DNA of 64,000 bases, from NCBI GenBank assembly GCA_965250215.1, contig CBDFNN010000003.1, positions 1 through 64,000 on the forward strand, written 5' to 3'. The translations under genes and the position numbers were made by a program. This stretch comes from CBDFNN01 sp965250215. GTDB taxonomy: Bacteria > Bacteroidota > Rhodothermia > Rhodothermales > DATKEJ01. The notes under the pieces were generated by a model. That model saw only the letters and a program-made list of their open reading frames with translations. It had not been told where the DNA came from and made no database searches. Shown here in pieces: positions 1-8,529 of the stretch; the first letter of the stretch is position 1; each line of letters begins with the position of its first letter.

Positions 1-75
1 ACAATCGGAATTGTGGTTTTGGGTTCTGATTGTGGGTGATCAGAACCATCCAACTGTTCTTTGGTAACGGAAGGC

Positions 76-813
76 ATGTCAATCGGTTTCAGACATTTGA
101 GCGAGTCGATTCACCTAGAAGGTATTGGGGATATAAGACTTGTACGTAGCAAAAGAGCTAGACGGCTAAGCATATCTATTAAGCCTTTTCAGGGTATCCG
201 AGTTACCATTCCCCATGGTGTCCCCGAGAAGGAGGCGATTCGATTTATCCAAGAGCGCTACGACTGGATCGAGAAGAATCTGGGAAAGATGCGTGCGACA
301 GAAAACCGCCGGACGATTTATGACGAAAACAGCTCCTTTCGAACGCGATCGCGATATTTAGTAATTAGACGGCCGGATTCAGAGTCCGTGACATCTCGCA
401 TCACGAAGAAGGTCATCAATCTATCCGTACCTGTCAATATGGATATTGCTGATTTCGAAATCCAAGAAAGAATTCGTGCCGCGATCCATAAGGCCCTCCG
501 AAAAGAAGCCAAGGAATATTTACCTCAAAGGACCGATGAGCTCGCTCTAGCTCACAATCTGCTTTTCAAAGAAGTCCGTATTCGAAATAATAAGACAAGA
601 TGGGGAAGCTGCACCGGAGACAATAAGATATACCTGAATCTGCATTTGATGAGATTGCCGGACTATCTGATCGATTATGTTATTCTCCATGAATTGGCTC
701 ATACCCAAATAAAGAATCACAGCCGTACATTTTGGAATCTCTTAGATTCGATATGTCCAGGATCAAAAAATTTGGACAAGGACCTGAATCGATATTCCAC
801 CTACCTCTACTAA
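76..813 (+). CDS. YgjP-type zinc metallopeptidase (SprT-like, DUF45)
   Basis: The protein has the gluzincin signature HELAH at about residues 205-209, with a third candidate zinc ligand in NHSRTFW at about residue 215. The RWGSC motif just before it is typical of the YgjP/DUF45 family. The length (245 aa) is usual for the family. The substrate is unknown, and no signal peptide is seen, so it is probably cytoplasmic. An in-frame TTG at 61 could extend it by five residues; the ATG at 76 was preferred although a GGAAGG lies too close upstream to be an ideal ribosome site. It ends one base before the next gene, so the two are probably co-transcribed. Confidence 0.85.
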   Translation: MSIGFRHLSESIHLEGIGDIRLVRSKRARRLSISIKPFQGIRVTIPHGVPEKEAIRFIQERYDWIEKNLGKMRATENRRTIYDENSSFRTRSRYLVIRRPDSESVTSRITKKVINLSVPVNMDIADFEIQERIRAAIHKALRKEAKEYLPQRTDELALAHNLLFKEVRIRNNKTRWGSCTGDNKIYLNLHLMRLPDYLIDYVILHELAHTQIKNHSRTFWNLLDSICPGSKNLDKDLNRYSTYLY

Positions 814-814
814 T

Positions 815-2296
815 ATGTTGAATCGTCGAAAGTTTATGCATCGCGGAATATTGGCGAGTGCCGGAATGTTTTTTCCTTATGCACTTAATGCGATGGAGCT
901 AAAACAGCGCGAACGACAATCAGGAAGATCGGGACCGATAAAAATCGAAGGACGGGTTTTGTCTGGAGCAGGTGGACTGAAAGATGTCGCGGTGAGCGAT
1001 GGCATAAACGTCGTAAGGACGGATTCCGATGGCCGATATACCCTTATTTCTGATACACGACATCGCTTTGTCCACATCTCGGTTCCAGGTGGATATGAGA
1101 TTCCTCAAAATGAAACTGGGACAGCTCTGTTTTATCAGGCGATAGAGGGAGAGTCGGAAATGAGTGCCGTATTCAATTTGAAGGCCCGGGTTGATCGAGA
1201 TGAAAATCATGCATTCATCGTGCTTGCTGATCCTCAGACTCAAGACATGTATGAAATCGGACGATTTCAAGAGGAGACTATTAAGGATGTCAACAAGACG
1301 ATTTCTGACCTTGGGATTTCCAACATGTTCGGAATGGGATGTGGTGATTTGATGTTTGATAATCTCGAGCTATTTCCAGAATACGAGAAGGGTATCAAGG
1401 AGACGGGTCTCCCCTTCTTCCAGGCTGTTGGGAATCACGACATCGAGTTTGATGCCCCTACGGATTTTGGAACGATCGATACCTTTTGCAAACACTTTGG
1501 TCCGCCCTACTATTCGTTCAATCTAGGGGAAGTGCACTATGTCTGCCTCGATGATGTGCTTTGGTATGGAGACTATTATATATGTCACCTCGATCACGAC
1601 CAATATGTCTGGTTGCAGCAGGACCTTGCTGGGCTAGAAGAGGGATCTACAGTTGTGGTATTCACGCACATCCCAGTCAACGGGACTCGTCAGGCGAGAA
1701 CGGGAGAAGACAAGACTCCAAACCACACTATGACAAATGATGAGGCGCTCTATGACCTCCTGAGTCCATTCAACGCACACATCATTACAGGACACACCCA
1801 CGAAAATGAACACATATTTAAGGGTGGCGCACATGAGCACGTTCATGGTGCCGTCTGTGGAGCATGGTGGTCTGGCGATTTGGGTCAGGATGGAAGTCCG
1901 AATGGCTACGGCATTTATGAGATCGCAGGATCAGAGGTGAAGTGGGGATACAAAGGAACGGGTCGTGATCGCATGGATCAGATCAGCCTTCACCGGAATG
2001 GTAGAGCAGGAATCGATAAGGAAGGACATTTCATAGCCAACATATGGGACTGGGACCCAGAGTGGAAGGTCACTTGGCTAGAGGATGGAATCAGAGTCGG
2101 CGAAATGGAACAATACCTCGGATTTGATCCTTATATTTATCAGAGCTTTATTGGAGAGGACGGACCGGCGCGTCGTCCATGGGTCGAGCCCATTCCTACA
2201 GGCCACCTTCTTAGAGCGCCTCTGAGCACTAAGGCCAAACAAACGGTAGTGGAAGCAGAAGATCGATTTGGGAGGAAGTACTCGGTAAAATTGTAA
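815..2296 (+). CDS. Tat-exported calcineurin-like metallophosphoesterase
   Basis: The N-terminus carries a twin-arginine-like signal (NRRKFMHRG followed by a hydrophobic stretch). Next comes a beta-sandwich region of about 100 residues resembling the MetallophosN domain found before Bacteroidota phosphoesterases. The catalytic core shows the metal motifs in order: ADPQTQ near residue 138, GCGDLMFDN, GNHD near 206, FTHIPVN and GHTH near 326. The C-terminal 110 residues match a MetallophosC-type tail. It probably hydrolyses a phosphomonoester or diester in the periplasm; the substrate cannot be told. It sits tightly after the peptidase gene and 13 bases before the next gene. Confidence 0.85.
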   Translation: MLNRRKFMHRGILASAGMFFPYALNAMELKQRERQSGRSGPIKIEGRVLSGAGGLKDVAVSDGINVVRTDSDGRYTLISDTRHRFVHISVPGGYEIPQNETGTALFYQAIEGESEMSAVFNLKARVDRDENHAFIVLADPQTQDMYEIGRFQEETIKDVNKTISDLGISNMFGMGCGDLMFDNLELFPEYEKGIKETGLPFFQAVGNHDIEFDAPTDFGTIDTFCKHFGPPYYSFNLGEVHYVCLDDVLWYGDYYICHLDHDQYVWLQQDLAGLEEGSTVVVFTHIPVNGTRQARTGEDKTPNHTMTNDEALYDLLSPFNAHIITGHTHENEHIFKGGAHEHVHGAVCGAWWSGDLGQDGSPNGYGIYEIAGSEVKWGYKGTGRDRMDQISLHRNGRAGIDKEGHFIANIWDWDPEWKVTWLEDGIRVGEMEQYLGFDPYIYQSFIGEDGPARRPWVEPIPTGHLLRAPLSTKAKQTVVEAEDRFGRKYSVKL

Positions 2297-2309
2297 CAGA
2301 GAGATTGTC

Positions 2310-3428
2310 GTGATATCACGTCGAAAGTTTGTAAGAAAATCAGCATCTGGAATTATAGGTGCTGCTACAGCATCCAGTGTAATGGGATGTCATGAGTACC
2401 TCTCTGACCCCTTTGCCCATAGTGGCGAGCTCGATGTGCCCGATTTCAAGAAAATCGTTAGGAAGGTGTCGACTGTGTGGATGGCTCCACATCGATTGGA
2501 TAGAGATGGATGGAGGAATTACCTCGATTGGTTAGTTGAGCATCGATTCCACGGAACGGTCTATTCCCTGAGTCCAAGTGTAGGTTCAGCGAGCGGTAAC
2601 CAGGTAGGACGACCTTCTTTTGGGTCCCTTACATCGCCTGGTGCACAACTATTCGATGAAGTCGACTGGATGATTTCGGAGGCGGCCTCCAAAGGTATTA
2701 AAACTCATCTACTAGCTTTTTGGGCCAATCCATTCCTCGCGCGCGTGTCTGGAGACGATCTATTTACCTATTGTAAATGGCTCGGAGAGCGCTATGGAAA
2801 AGTGAGTGATGTGGAGGCGATGATTATTGGTGGTGACTGGTTGGATAATACAGATCGTGGTACAGAGATAGAAAACTATCCCAAATACGATCGCATGCTG
2901 GAGGGCTTTAGTGAGGCTGCCATAGATCAAAAGATCTATCATCACAATGGATCGGGATGCGGTCATCTTGCCGATCGTGAGTTGCTCGACGGCTGGTACA
3001 CTCAGTTCGGTCATGGCTGGGTTGTTGACAACCCACACACGACCCATATCAAGTTGATTGATACCTGGGAGAAGAATAAGGATAAGGAGTGCCATGTCGG
3101 GGAGGCGGGTTATCCTAATCTATTCTTCGAAGAAATGCCTAGACCAGTATCGGGAGAGGATGTTATTACAAGTATGCGCGCCACTCTTCAATGGTATCGA
3201 GACCACTATAGGAAGGAGGGGCCCATCTACCATGTCAATGGATTCTCAGAGCATTGGCAGGTTTGGACGGCGGAAGCAAGGGACATGGGAATCCCGAAGT
3301 ACTTTACTCTGCCAGATGATCAGAAGACCTTCGAGGAGTCGCTAGAGAATGTGGTTTACTCCGAGACGGAGCACGCTCTTAGTGATCTAATCGACGAGCA
3401 TAATGCTCAGTATCTGCTCGAGGGATAA
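2310..3428 (+). CDS. Tat-type lipoprotein, glycoside-hydrolase-like (apiosidase/DUF4038-like) barrel
   Basis: The start is GTG. The N-terminus has SRRKFVRK followed by a hydrophobic run and a lipobox ending at the Cys of SSVMGC, so the product is probably a Tat-exported lipoprotein. The body reads like a TIM barrel: strand-like segments alternate with helices, and there are conserved-looking aromatic and acidic stretches (THLLAFWANPF, MIIGGDWLDN, CHVGEAGYPN). This recalls the apiosidase-like DUF4038 glycoside hydrolases. The family call is tentative because no catalytic pair could be fixed. Pairing with the upstream phosphoesterase suggests joint processing of an extracellular or periplasmic substrate (inference). 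Confidence 0.5.
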   Translation: MISRRKFVRKSASGIIGAATASSVMGCHEYLSDPFAHSGELDVPDFKKIVRKVSTVWMAPHRLDRDGWRNYLDWLVEHRFHGTVYSLSPSVGSASGNQVGRPSFGSLTSPGAQLFDEVDWMISEAASKGIKTHLLAFWANPFLARVSGDDLFTYCKWLGERYGKVSDVEAMIIGGDWLDNTDRGTEIENYPKYDRMLEGFSEAAIDQKIYHHNGSGCGHLADRELLDGWYTQFGHGWVVDNPHTTHIKLIDTWEKNKDKECHVGEAGYPNLFFEEMPRPVSGEDVITSMRATLQWYRDHYRKEGPIYHVNGFSEHWQVWTAEARDMGIPKYFTLPDDQKTFEESLENVVYSETEHALSDLIDEHNAQYLLEG

Positions 3429-3446
3429 GCGAAAACCGAAAATCGA

Positions 3447-3501
3447 TTTTCCGAATGTCCGATTGTCTGATTTTCCGATGGTCCGATTCTCCGATGGTCC
3501 G
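3447..3501. repeat. Degenerate TCCGAT-type intergenic repeat
   Basis: Words such as TCCGATGGTCCGATT and TTTTCCGA recur four to five times just after the stop of the preceding gene. It belongs to the dispersed low-complexity repeats of this window (compare 18831-18887 and 63610-63795). The rest of the gap to 3702 shows no convincing gene. Confidence 0.7.
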
Positions 3502-3702
3502 AAATCAATAAGGTCGAAACTGTATCTGTTTGACAGACAAGGTCGGAACAGCTGAAGGAATTTTTAACCAGTTGTAAGCTGAGTGAGTTGAAAGGTCCTG
3601 GTAGCCTAGGGTGATCTGGCTTATCTCGGAATACTTCTTTAGAACGTGAATTTGAAGCTGAGGAAAGAAAATTATTTGCATCGTAAAACGCTGCAATAAA
3701 TT

Positions 3703-3766
3703 CCCTCAGTCCCTCAGTCCCTCAGTCCCTCAGTCCCTCAGCCCCTCAGCCCCTCAGCCCCTCAGT
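3703..3766. repeat. Tandem array, 8 units of 8 bp (CCCTCAGT/C)
   Basis: Eight uninterrupted 8-bp units: units 1-4 and 8 read CCCTCAGT and units 5-7 read CCCTCAGC. The array overlaps the 3' end of the minus-strand membrane protein gene and supplies its stop codon and last residues. Its copy number and unit length equal those of the array at 27986-28049. Confidence 0.95.
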
Positions 3767-4149
3767 CCCAATTTCAGTCCTAACATGGCCATCGGGATGT
3801 AGCTCAGGGTTGATACAATCGAAAACCAAAGCGGATGCGGGATACTCATAAGGTTGGCAAATCCGAAGGTGGTAAGGATGGCCCCAACCATGGCCGCCCA
3901 CATCATGGGTTTCGTCTTCGTGAATCGTCCAATTATCCATCCTGCTGCAAGAGCTCCTAGCGCGTAGGAAAGTAAAACCATAAGCAATGCACCAATTGGA
4001 AGGGTCCCCATCCAACGGGCAAGCTCCACGCTATCTCTCATGTTGAGATCGGCTGGAGGAGGATACATGATGCCGCTAATCATCTGAACAATCATCATGA
4101 TGACAAGGGCGGCGGCGAGACCAAGTATGGCGAAAACAGCGTCTTTCAT
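3754..4149 (-). CDS. Small integral membrane protein, unknown function
   Basis: This 131-residue protein is almost entirely hydrophobic, with four probable membrane helices (starting AVFAILGLAAALV, IGALLMVLLSYAL, MMWAAMVGAILTTF and WFSIVSTLSYIPM). I recognise no family. An in-frame ATG 51 bases upstream exists, but the inner ATG at 4149 gives a normal N-terminus and leaves room for the terminator of the upstream gene. The last few codons and the stop lie inside the CCCTCAGY array, so the original C-terminus may have been overwritten. Confidence 0.65.
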   Translation of the reverse strand: MKDAVFAILGLAAALVIMMIVQMISGIMYPPPADLNMRDSVELARWMGTLPIGALLMVLLSYALGALAAGWIIGRFTKTKPMMWAAMVGAILTTFGFANLMSIPHPLWFSIVSTLSYIPMAMLGLKLGLRG

Positions 4150-4166
4150 TATATGGGGTCGTGATA

Positions 4167-4197
4167 AATAAAAAGGGTCGACATAAATGCCGACCCT
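4167..4197 (-). terminator. Rho-independent terminator of the lipoprotein gene
   Basis: On the minus strand, AGGGTCG and CGACCCT form a 7-bp stem with a 10-base loop followed by a run of five T. It lies about 70 bases past the stop of the lipoprotein gene at 4266. Confidence 0.7.
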
Positions 4198-4265
4198 CAA
4201 AGTAAGTATTGAAACGCAAATGAGTCTCCCAGTCCATACAGGCTAGCAGCTCATTCTTGTTTAGC

Positions 4266-4742
4266 CTACATATCTTTCTTTCGCATGGACTCCATCGGCA
4301 TTTCTACACCGAACTGCGTAACCTCCAGCATCGAGTTGTAGGTATCTCCATCGATAACTCCTTTGACATTCATCTTGCCATAGTCTGGGTTTTCGAAGGA
4401 GTAGGACAGTTCATCGCCGTTAATTACGATATCTGATATGGGAAGTTTTGTACCTGTCGGGTCTTCGTCGGAAAGCATGTAACCGGTTGGCGCATCAGCG
4501 GTCCCCTCAATAAAGAAGGTACCAGTGAAAGTGCCGTCTGGAGACTCAACACTCCAAGTCCATGTGCCGTGGGCCATCGAGGCAGGGGCGTCAGCCATTT
4601 TAGCATCGGCCATTTTTTCTATTTCCTCTTTCTTTTTTTCGTCAGCCATATCGGAGGCCGAGTCCGTCACAGTTTTGGACGAGCTACATCCTACAAAGAG
4701 GAAAAGCGCAAGGATTAGAGTGCTATTTAGTAGTCGAGACAT
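4266..4742 (-). CDS. Small lipoprotein, unknown function
   Basis: The N-terminus has a lipoprotein signal with the lipobox Cys in LFLFVGCSSS. A short Lys/Glu/Ala/Met-rich linker follows (MADEKKKEEIEKMADAKMAD). The remaining 100 residues look like a compact beta barrel (GTWTWSVESPDGTFTG, GYMLSDEDPTG, LEVTQFGVEMPMES) and recall small lipocalin-like envelope domains, but no family is certain. A terminator follows, so it is probably a single-gene unit. Confidence 0.75.
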   Translation of the reverse strand: MSRLLNSTLILALFLFVGCSSSKTVTDSASDMADEKKKEEIEKMADAKMADAPASMAHGTWTWSVESPDGTFTGTFFIEGTADAPTGYMLSDEDPTGTKLPISDIVINGDELSYSFENPDYGKMNVKGVIDGDTYNSMLEVTQFGVEMPMESMRKKDM

Positions 4743-4833
4743 ATATATAGTGTGGTTAGTGTGGCGTAATCGATTAGATCTACGGTATTAGAGCATTTCA
4801 TTACGCCCAAAGTTGCAAAAAGATAAGCATAAC

Positions 4834-5172
4834 TTACATAGGCACGGCCTTTCTCAACCATTCTTCTAAGTTGGACTTCTTGAAATTATCTGACTCGAGA
4901 AGGCCACAAACAAAAGAAGTAGTTTCCTCCTGTGTGGCCTCAAGCCGACTTCCATATATCTAGGAAGATCTCCGTGGCAGCGAAAGCAACACGCTCGTTT
5001 CCATCGATGAATCCATGATTCATGGTCAGGGATTCTATAATGCGGCGGCCTCCCCTATTAAATCTGCGTAGTAGCCCGTTTGGGGTTGAAAAAAAGCTGC
5101 CTCAGTCATGCCGCGATCTCTAACTCCTGGACGTCCTCCATAGGATCGAATGAGATTCTCTTTTATCGACAT
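4834..5172 (-). pseudogene. doc: Decayed doc (Fic-fold death-on-curing) toxin gene
   Basis: Reading the minus strand through three frames restores a complete Doc-like protein. Frame one gives IRSYGGRPGVRDRGMTEAA and ends at EAAAL plus stop near 5035. Frame two gives the Fic core NHGFIDGNERVAFAA and FLDI. Frame three gives YGSRLEATQEETTSF through LEEWLRKAVPM and a stop at 4834. Even without the two frameshifts, the active-site motif normally written HPFxDGNKR has K changed to E. No antitoxin (phd) lies beside it. The true start may lie up to about 20 bases further right, overlapping the 5' part of the divergent TetR region. Confidence 0.8.
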
Positions 5173-5224
5173 TGCAACAAGCACTGATTGTTGTCGTAGG
5201 CGGTTAACTAAATGGTTAAACCTT

Positions 5225-5854
5225 ATGGTTGCACAAGCAACAGATAAAATTGATACGGAAGAACGGATCTTTGAGGCGGCACTTGAGATCTTCGCCAAGA
5301 AAGGAAGAGACGGCGCTCGCATGCAAGAAATCGCAGATCTTGCCGGTATCAATAAGGCGATGCTTCACTATTACTTCAGATCAAAGGACTTGCTCTACGA
5401 AAAGGTCTTCGACTATGTCTTCTATCGATATATAGAGACCACTGGAGAGGAGTTTAAAGGACAACTGTCATTCAAAGAATCACTTCGGAATTTCATCGAT
5501 GTTTTCATTGATCGAATAGAGGCAAACCCCAATGTCGTAAGACTGATGATAAATGAAAATCTATCTGGAGGCGTCTATTTGCAACGTCACTTCGAGAAAA
5601 ACAAAGATCGTAAGTCATCAGCTCCTCCGAACCTCTTCTTACTGCGACTGAAGGAGGCCATGAAGAATGGAGAAATTAGAAAAGTCGATCCTTTTCACAC
5701 TTTGGTCAGCCTTAAATCGCTATGCATTTTCTTCTTCGTCACACTTCCGATGCAGGGCTTGCTTGACAAGCGCGTCAAAAACCGAAAGAAATATATCGCT
5801 GGACGAAAGCAACACATTTTTGACCTTCTATATCACGGTCTTAAAGCCGAATAA
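5225..5854 (+). CDS. TetR/AcrR family repressor of the RND efflux operon
   Basis: A TetR helix-turn-helix occupies about residues 10-56 (RIFEAALEIFAKKGRDGARM, then ADLAGINKAMLHYYFRSKDLLYEKVF). A ligand-binding domain of about 150 residues follows. The ATG at 5225 was chosen over one at 5150 because the extra 25 residues are not TetR-like and overlap the doc remnant. It ends 13 bases before the efflux genes and is almost certainly their local regulator, as in AcrR-type systems. The inducer is unknown. Confidence 0.85.
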   Translation: MVAQATDKIDTEERIFEAALEIFAKKGRDGARMQEIADLAGINKAMLHYYFRSKDLLYEKVFDYVFYRYIETTGEEFKGQLSFKESLRNFIDVFIDRIEANPNVVRLMINENLSGGVYLQRHFEKNKDRKSSAPPNLFLLRLKEAMKNGEIRKVDPFHTLVSLKSLCIFFFVTLPMQGLLDKRVKNRKKYIAGRKQHIFDLLYHGLKAE

Positions 5855-5867
5855 TCATTGTCTATCC

Positions 5868-7315
5868 ATGACCTTTAACCCAAAAACATCAGTTGCACTC
5901 CTCGCTCTTGCGATCGGTCTTAATGCTTGTAGCAGGCACCTAAAATGGTGGAGCCAGAGACGGAATCGAGATTACCAGAGAGCTTCCAGACAGAGACGGA
6001 CTCCGCAGAGGTAATGAGCGCGCAGTGGTGGACGGTTTTCAGCGACGACAATCTCAATAGAATCGTCGATTCTGCCATTGTTAGAAATCTCGACTATAAA
6101 GTCGCCATTTCCAGAGTGCGAGAACTCCAAGAGCAATATCGAATTGCAAAAGCTTACCTGCTTCCCGCAGTCAACGTAAGCCTTGATGGGAGCAGAAGCG
6201 ACACACCGGCCAACGTCGGATTTGCAGGGAGTTTAGGCGCGGGAAATCCAGATTTCCCGGATCGATTCCAAAATAACACCTTCTCAGCATCTCTAGGCCT
6301 CTCCTACGAGCTCGATTTCTGGGGGCGAATCCGAGACAACAAAAACGCTGCGCTTGCTCAATACTTTGCAACAGAGGCAGACGCACAAACCGCTCTTATG
6401 GGTGTCATCTCTGAGGCTGTCAACACCTATTTCGAGCTGAGAGATTTGGAGACACAAATCGCCTTCAATTCAGAAAGCGTCGCTCTTCTGAAAGAACGAG
6501 TAGAGTTAAGCAACGACAGATATGAGCGAGGTTTGGTCACTTCATTTGAGCTGTATCGAGTGCGTCAGGAATATGAAAGTACTAGAACTTCTGTACCAGC
6601 CCTGCAATCGCAGCACAAGGATGCTAAAGGTCGGCTATCTATCGTCCTGGGTATGTTTCCGGGGGAAGTGAACGCTCTTGTTCAAGATCTCAGTCTTACT
6701 TCGTGGAATAAGGAAGAGATACCATCCGGTATTCCGTCAGACTTGCTAGTGAACAGACCCGACGTTGTTGCAGCGTGGCAACGATTGAACGGAGCCCGAT
6801 ACGCTGTAGGTGCCACCAAGGCTCAGCAATTCCCAACGATATCTCTGACGGGTCAGGGAGGAACTCAGAGCAGTGACTTGAAAAACTTGCTCGAAGTTGG
6901 AACTCAATATTTCTCCAATCTCGCTGGATCTATCGCCGGACCTTTGTTCAATGGTGGAGCCTTGCGCGCCAGCACGAGAGCAAGCAGAGAACGATACGAG
7001 CAAGCTAGTTATTCTTACGAGAAGGCTTTGTTGACTGCCTTCAAGGAGGTCGATACAAGTCTTGATCTCTACCGTAACGAGAGGCAGCGACTGCAATATG
7101 TCTACGAGGAATTAGACTTCGCTCAGGCCTCAGTTGAAGAGCAGAAGTCGAGATATGAAAGTGGAGTCGGAGATTATCTATCTCTATTGGACGCGGAGAG
7201 GAATTTGCTCCGAGTGCAGATATCTCAGTCAAGCGCGGAGCGGTCGCTTGCTACGGCAAGATTGACACTGCATCGAGCACTTGGCGGTAATTGGCTAGAC
7301 AAAGCTGAAAGTTAG
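5868..7315 (+). CDS. Outer-membrane efflux lipoprotein (TolC/NodT family), frameshifted after the signal peptide
   Basis: The mature part (from about 5942) is a typical NodT-type outer-membrane factor with two repeats of long helices and strands (WWTVFSDDNLNRIVDSAI, LSYELDFWGRIRDNKNAA, NRPDVVAAWQRL, GPLFNGGALRAS). The matching lipoprotein signal, with Cys in GLNACS at 5928, lies in another frame starting at ATG 5868. One extra base between 5931 and 5942 would join them, and the mature frame has a stop at 5930. Either the gene has lost one base or the assembly has an error. It forms the channel of the RND pump encoded downstream. Confidence 0.8.
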
Positions 7316-7377
7316 AAATCTTGCAAAATTTCCCTGCATCAAAGCCGGTAATTGAAAAGTCGTAAATAAATATAATC

Positions 7378-8517
7378 ATGAAAAGTGCTCTTATCATTGT
7401 TGGCCTATTAGCCCTTGGCGCTCTGGGAATAATTATTCCAAAAGCTCTAAAGAAGGCACCTGAGCGTCAAAGACCTCCCGCGATTGCACCCCTGGTTTCC
7501 GTAGCCAGTCCTACAATGACCACCGGAAATTTGATACTCAATGGAACGGGCACGGCTCGTTCAACAAGGGAAGTCCCTGTCGCTGCTGAGGTTGCTGGAA
7601 AGGTTGTATCGGTTTCGCCAAAACTCGTAACGGGAGGTCGGTTCTCCACTGGTCAAGTCTTGGTCAGTATCGATAGGAGTGACTTTTTGAATGCCGTCGA
7701 AGTTACGAAGGCAGCCGTGACTCAAAGAAGCTACGAGCTCATTCTAGCTAAAGAGGAGTCCGAAATTGCTAAGCAAGAGTGGGACCGAGCGCAGAAGAGA
7801 GCAGGTACAAACAAGCAAGCACCATCTGGAGAGCTGGGAAGTCTTGCTTTAAAGGAGCCCCAAATAAGGTTGGCTGAAGCAGCACTGCGGAGTGCCGAGG
7901 CACAACTCGCCGATGCCGAAAAACGACTCTCCCGTACTCGTGTCCGCGCTCCTTTCAACGGCCAAGTCAAAATGAAGCAAGTAGATGTGGGTCAGTACTT
8001 GGCTCCTGGCCAGGCGGTGGCTAGTTACTTCGGAACGGACCAAATTGAAATTACAGTCGCCCTAGCATCCAGTTCTGCTGCACTGCTTCAGGAAACGAGT
8101 GGAGGTAAGAGGCCACCGGCCTTGGTCAAAGCTGACTTTGCTGGAAAGACCTACTCATGGGACGGATATGTTCATCGAGTAGAAGGCCTAGATCCAAATA
8201 CAAGGACATTAAATGTTGCTGTGCGAGTCGACAATCCTTATGGCTCCAAGCATGAAAGGCATCTTCTCGTAGATACCTTTACAAGTGTTGAAATCGCTGG
8301 TCAAGAAGTTGAGGACGCAATGCAAGTGCCGAGCTCAGCCTTACGTGAGAATAATACACTCTGGGTCGTCCGAGACGGAACCTTGTCGATCACCCCAGTG
8401 GACGTTATCCAGGAGACGGATGACATGGTCTACGTGTCTGCTAGCATTTTGGGTGACGTCGTCACGAGTGATCTTGATGTAGTGACAGATGGGATGGCCG
8501 TTAGAGTAGATCGATAA
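7378..8517 (+). CDS. RND efflux periplasmic adaptor (membrane fusion protein)
   Basis: An N-terminal membrane anchor (ALIIVGLLALGALGIIIPKA) precedes the HlyD/MFP pattern: a first biotinyl-lipoyl half (GTARSTREVPVAAEVAGKVV), a helical hairpin of about 90 residues, the second half (RVRAPFNGQVKMKQVDVGQY) and a beta-barrel domain. The length (379 aa) is normal. It links the inner-membrane transporter to the outer-membrane channel. It follows the channel gene by 62 bases and precedes the transporter by 12 bases. Confidence 0.92.
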   Translation: MKSALIIVGLLALGALGIIIPKALKKAPERQRPPAIAPLVSVASPTMTTGNLILNGTGTARSTREVPVAAEVAGKVVSVSPKLVTGGRFSTGQVLVSIDRSDFLNAVEVTKAAVTQRSYELILAKEESEIAKQEWDRAQKRAGTNKQAPSGELGSLALKEPQIRLAEAALRSAEAQLADAEKRLSRTRVRAPFNGQVKMKQVDVGQYLAPGQAVASYFGTDQIEITVALASSSAALLQETSGGKRPPALVKADFAGKTYSWDGYVHRVEGLDPNTRTLNVAVRVDNPYGSKHERHLLVDTFTSVEIAGQEVEDAMQVPSSALRENNTLWVVRDGTLSITPVDVIQETDDMVYVSASILGDVVTSDLDVVTDGMAVRVDR

Positions 8518-8529
8518 AAGAGAGACAGC

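Noticed and set aside
3505..3696. 63-residue minus-strand frame between repeats
   Set aside because: No motif, no start context, and the segment is flanked by low-complexity repeats.
3703..3766. CRISPR array
   Set aside because: Units are 8 bp with no spacers, and no cas genes are present in the window.
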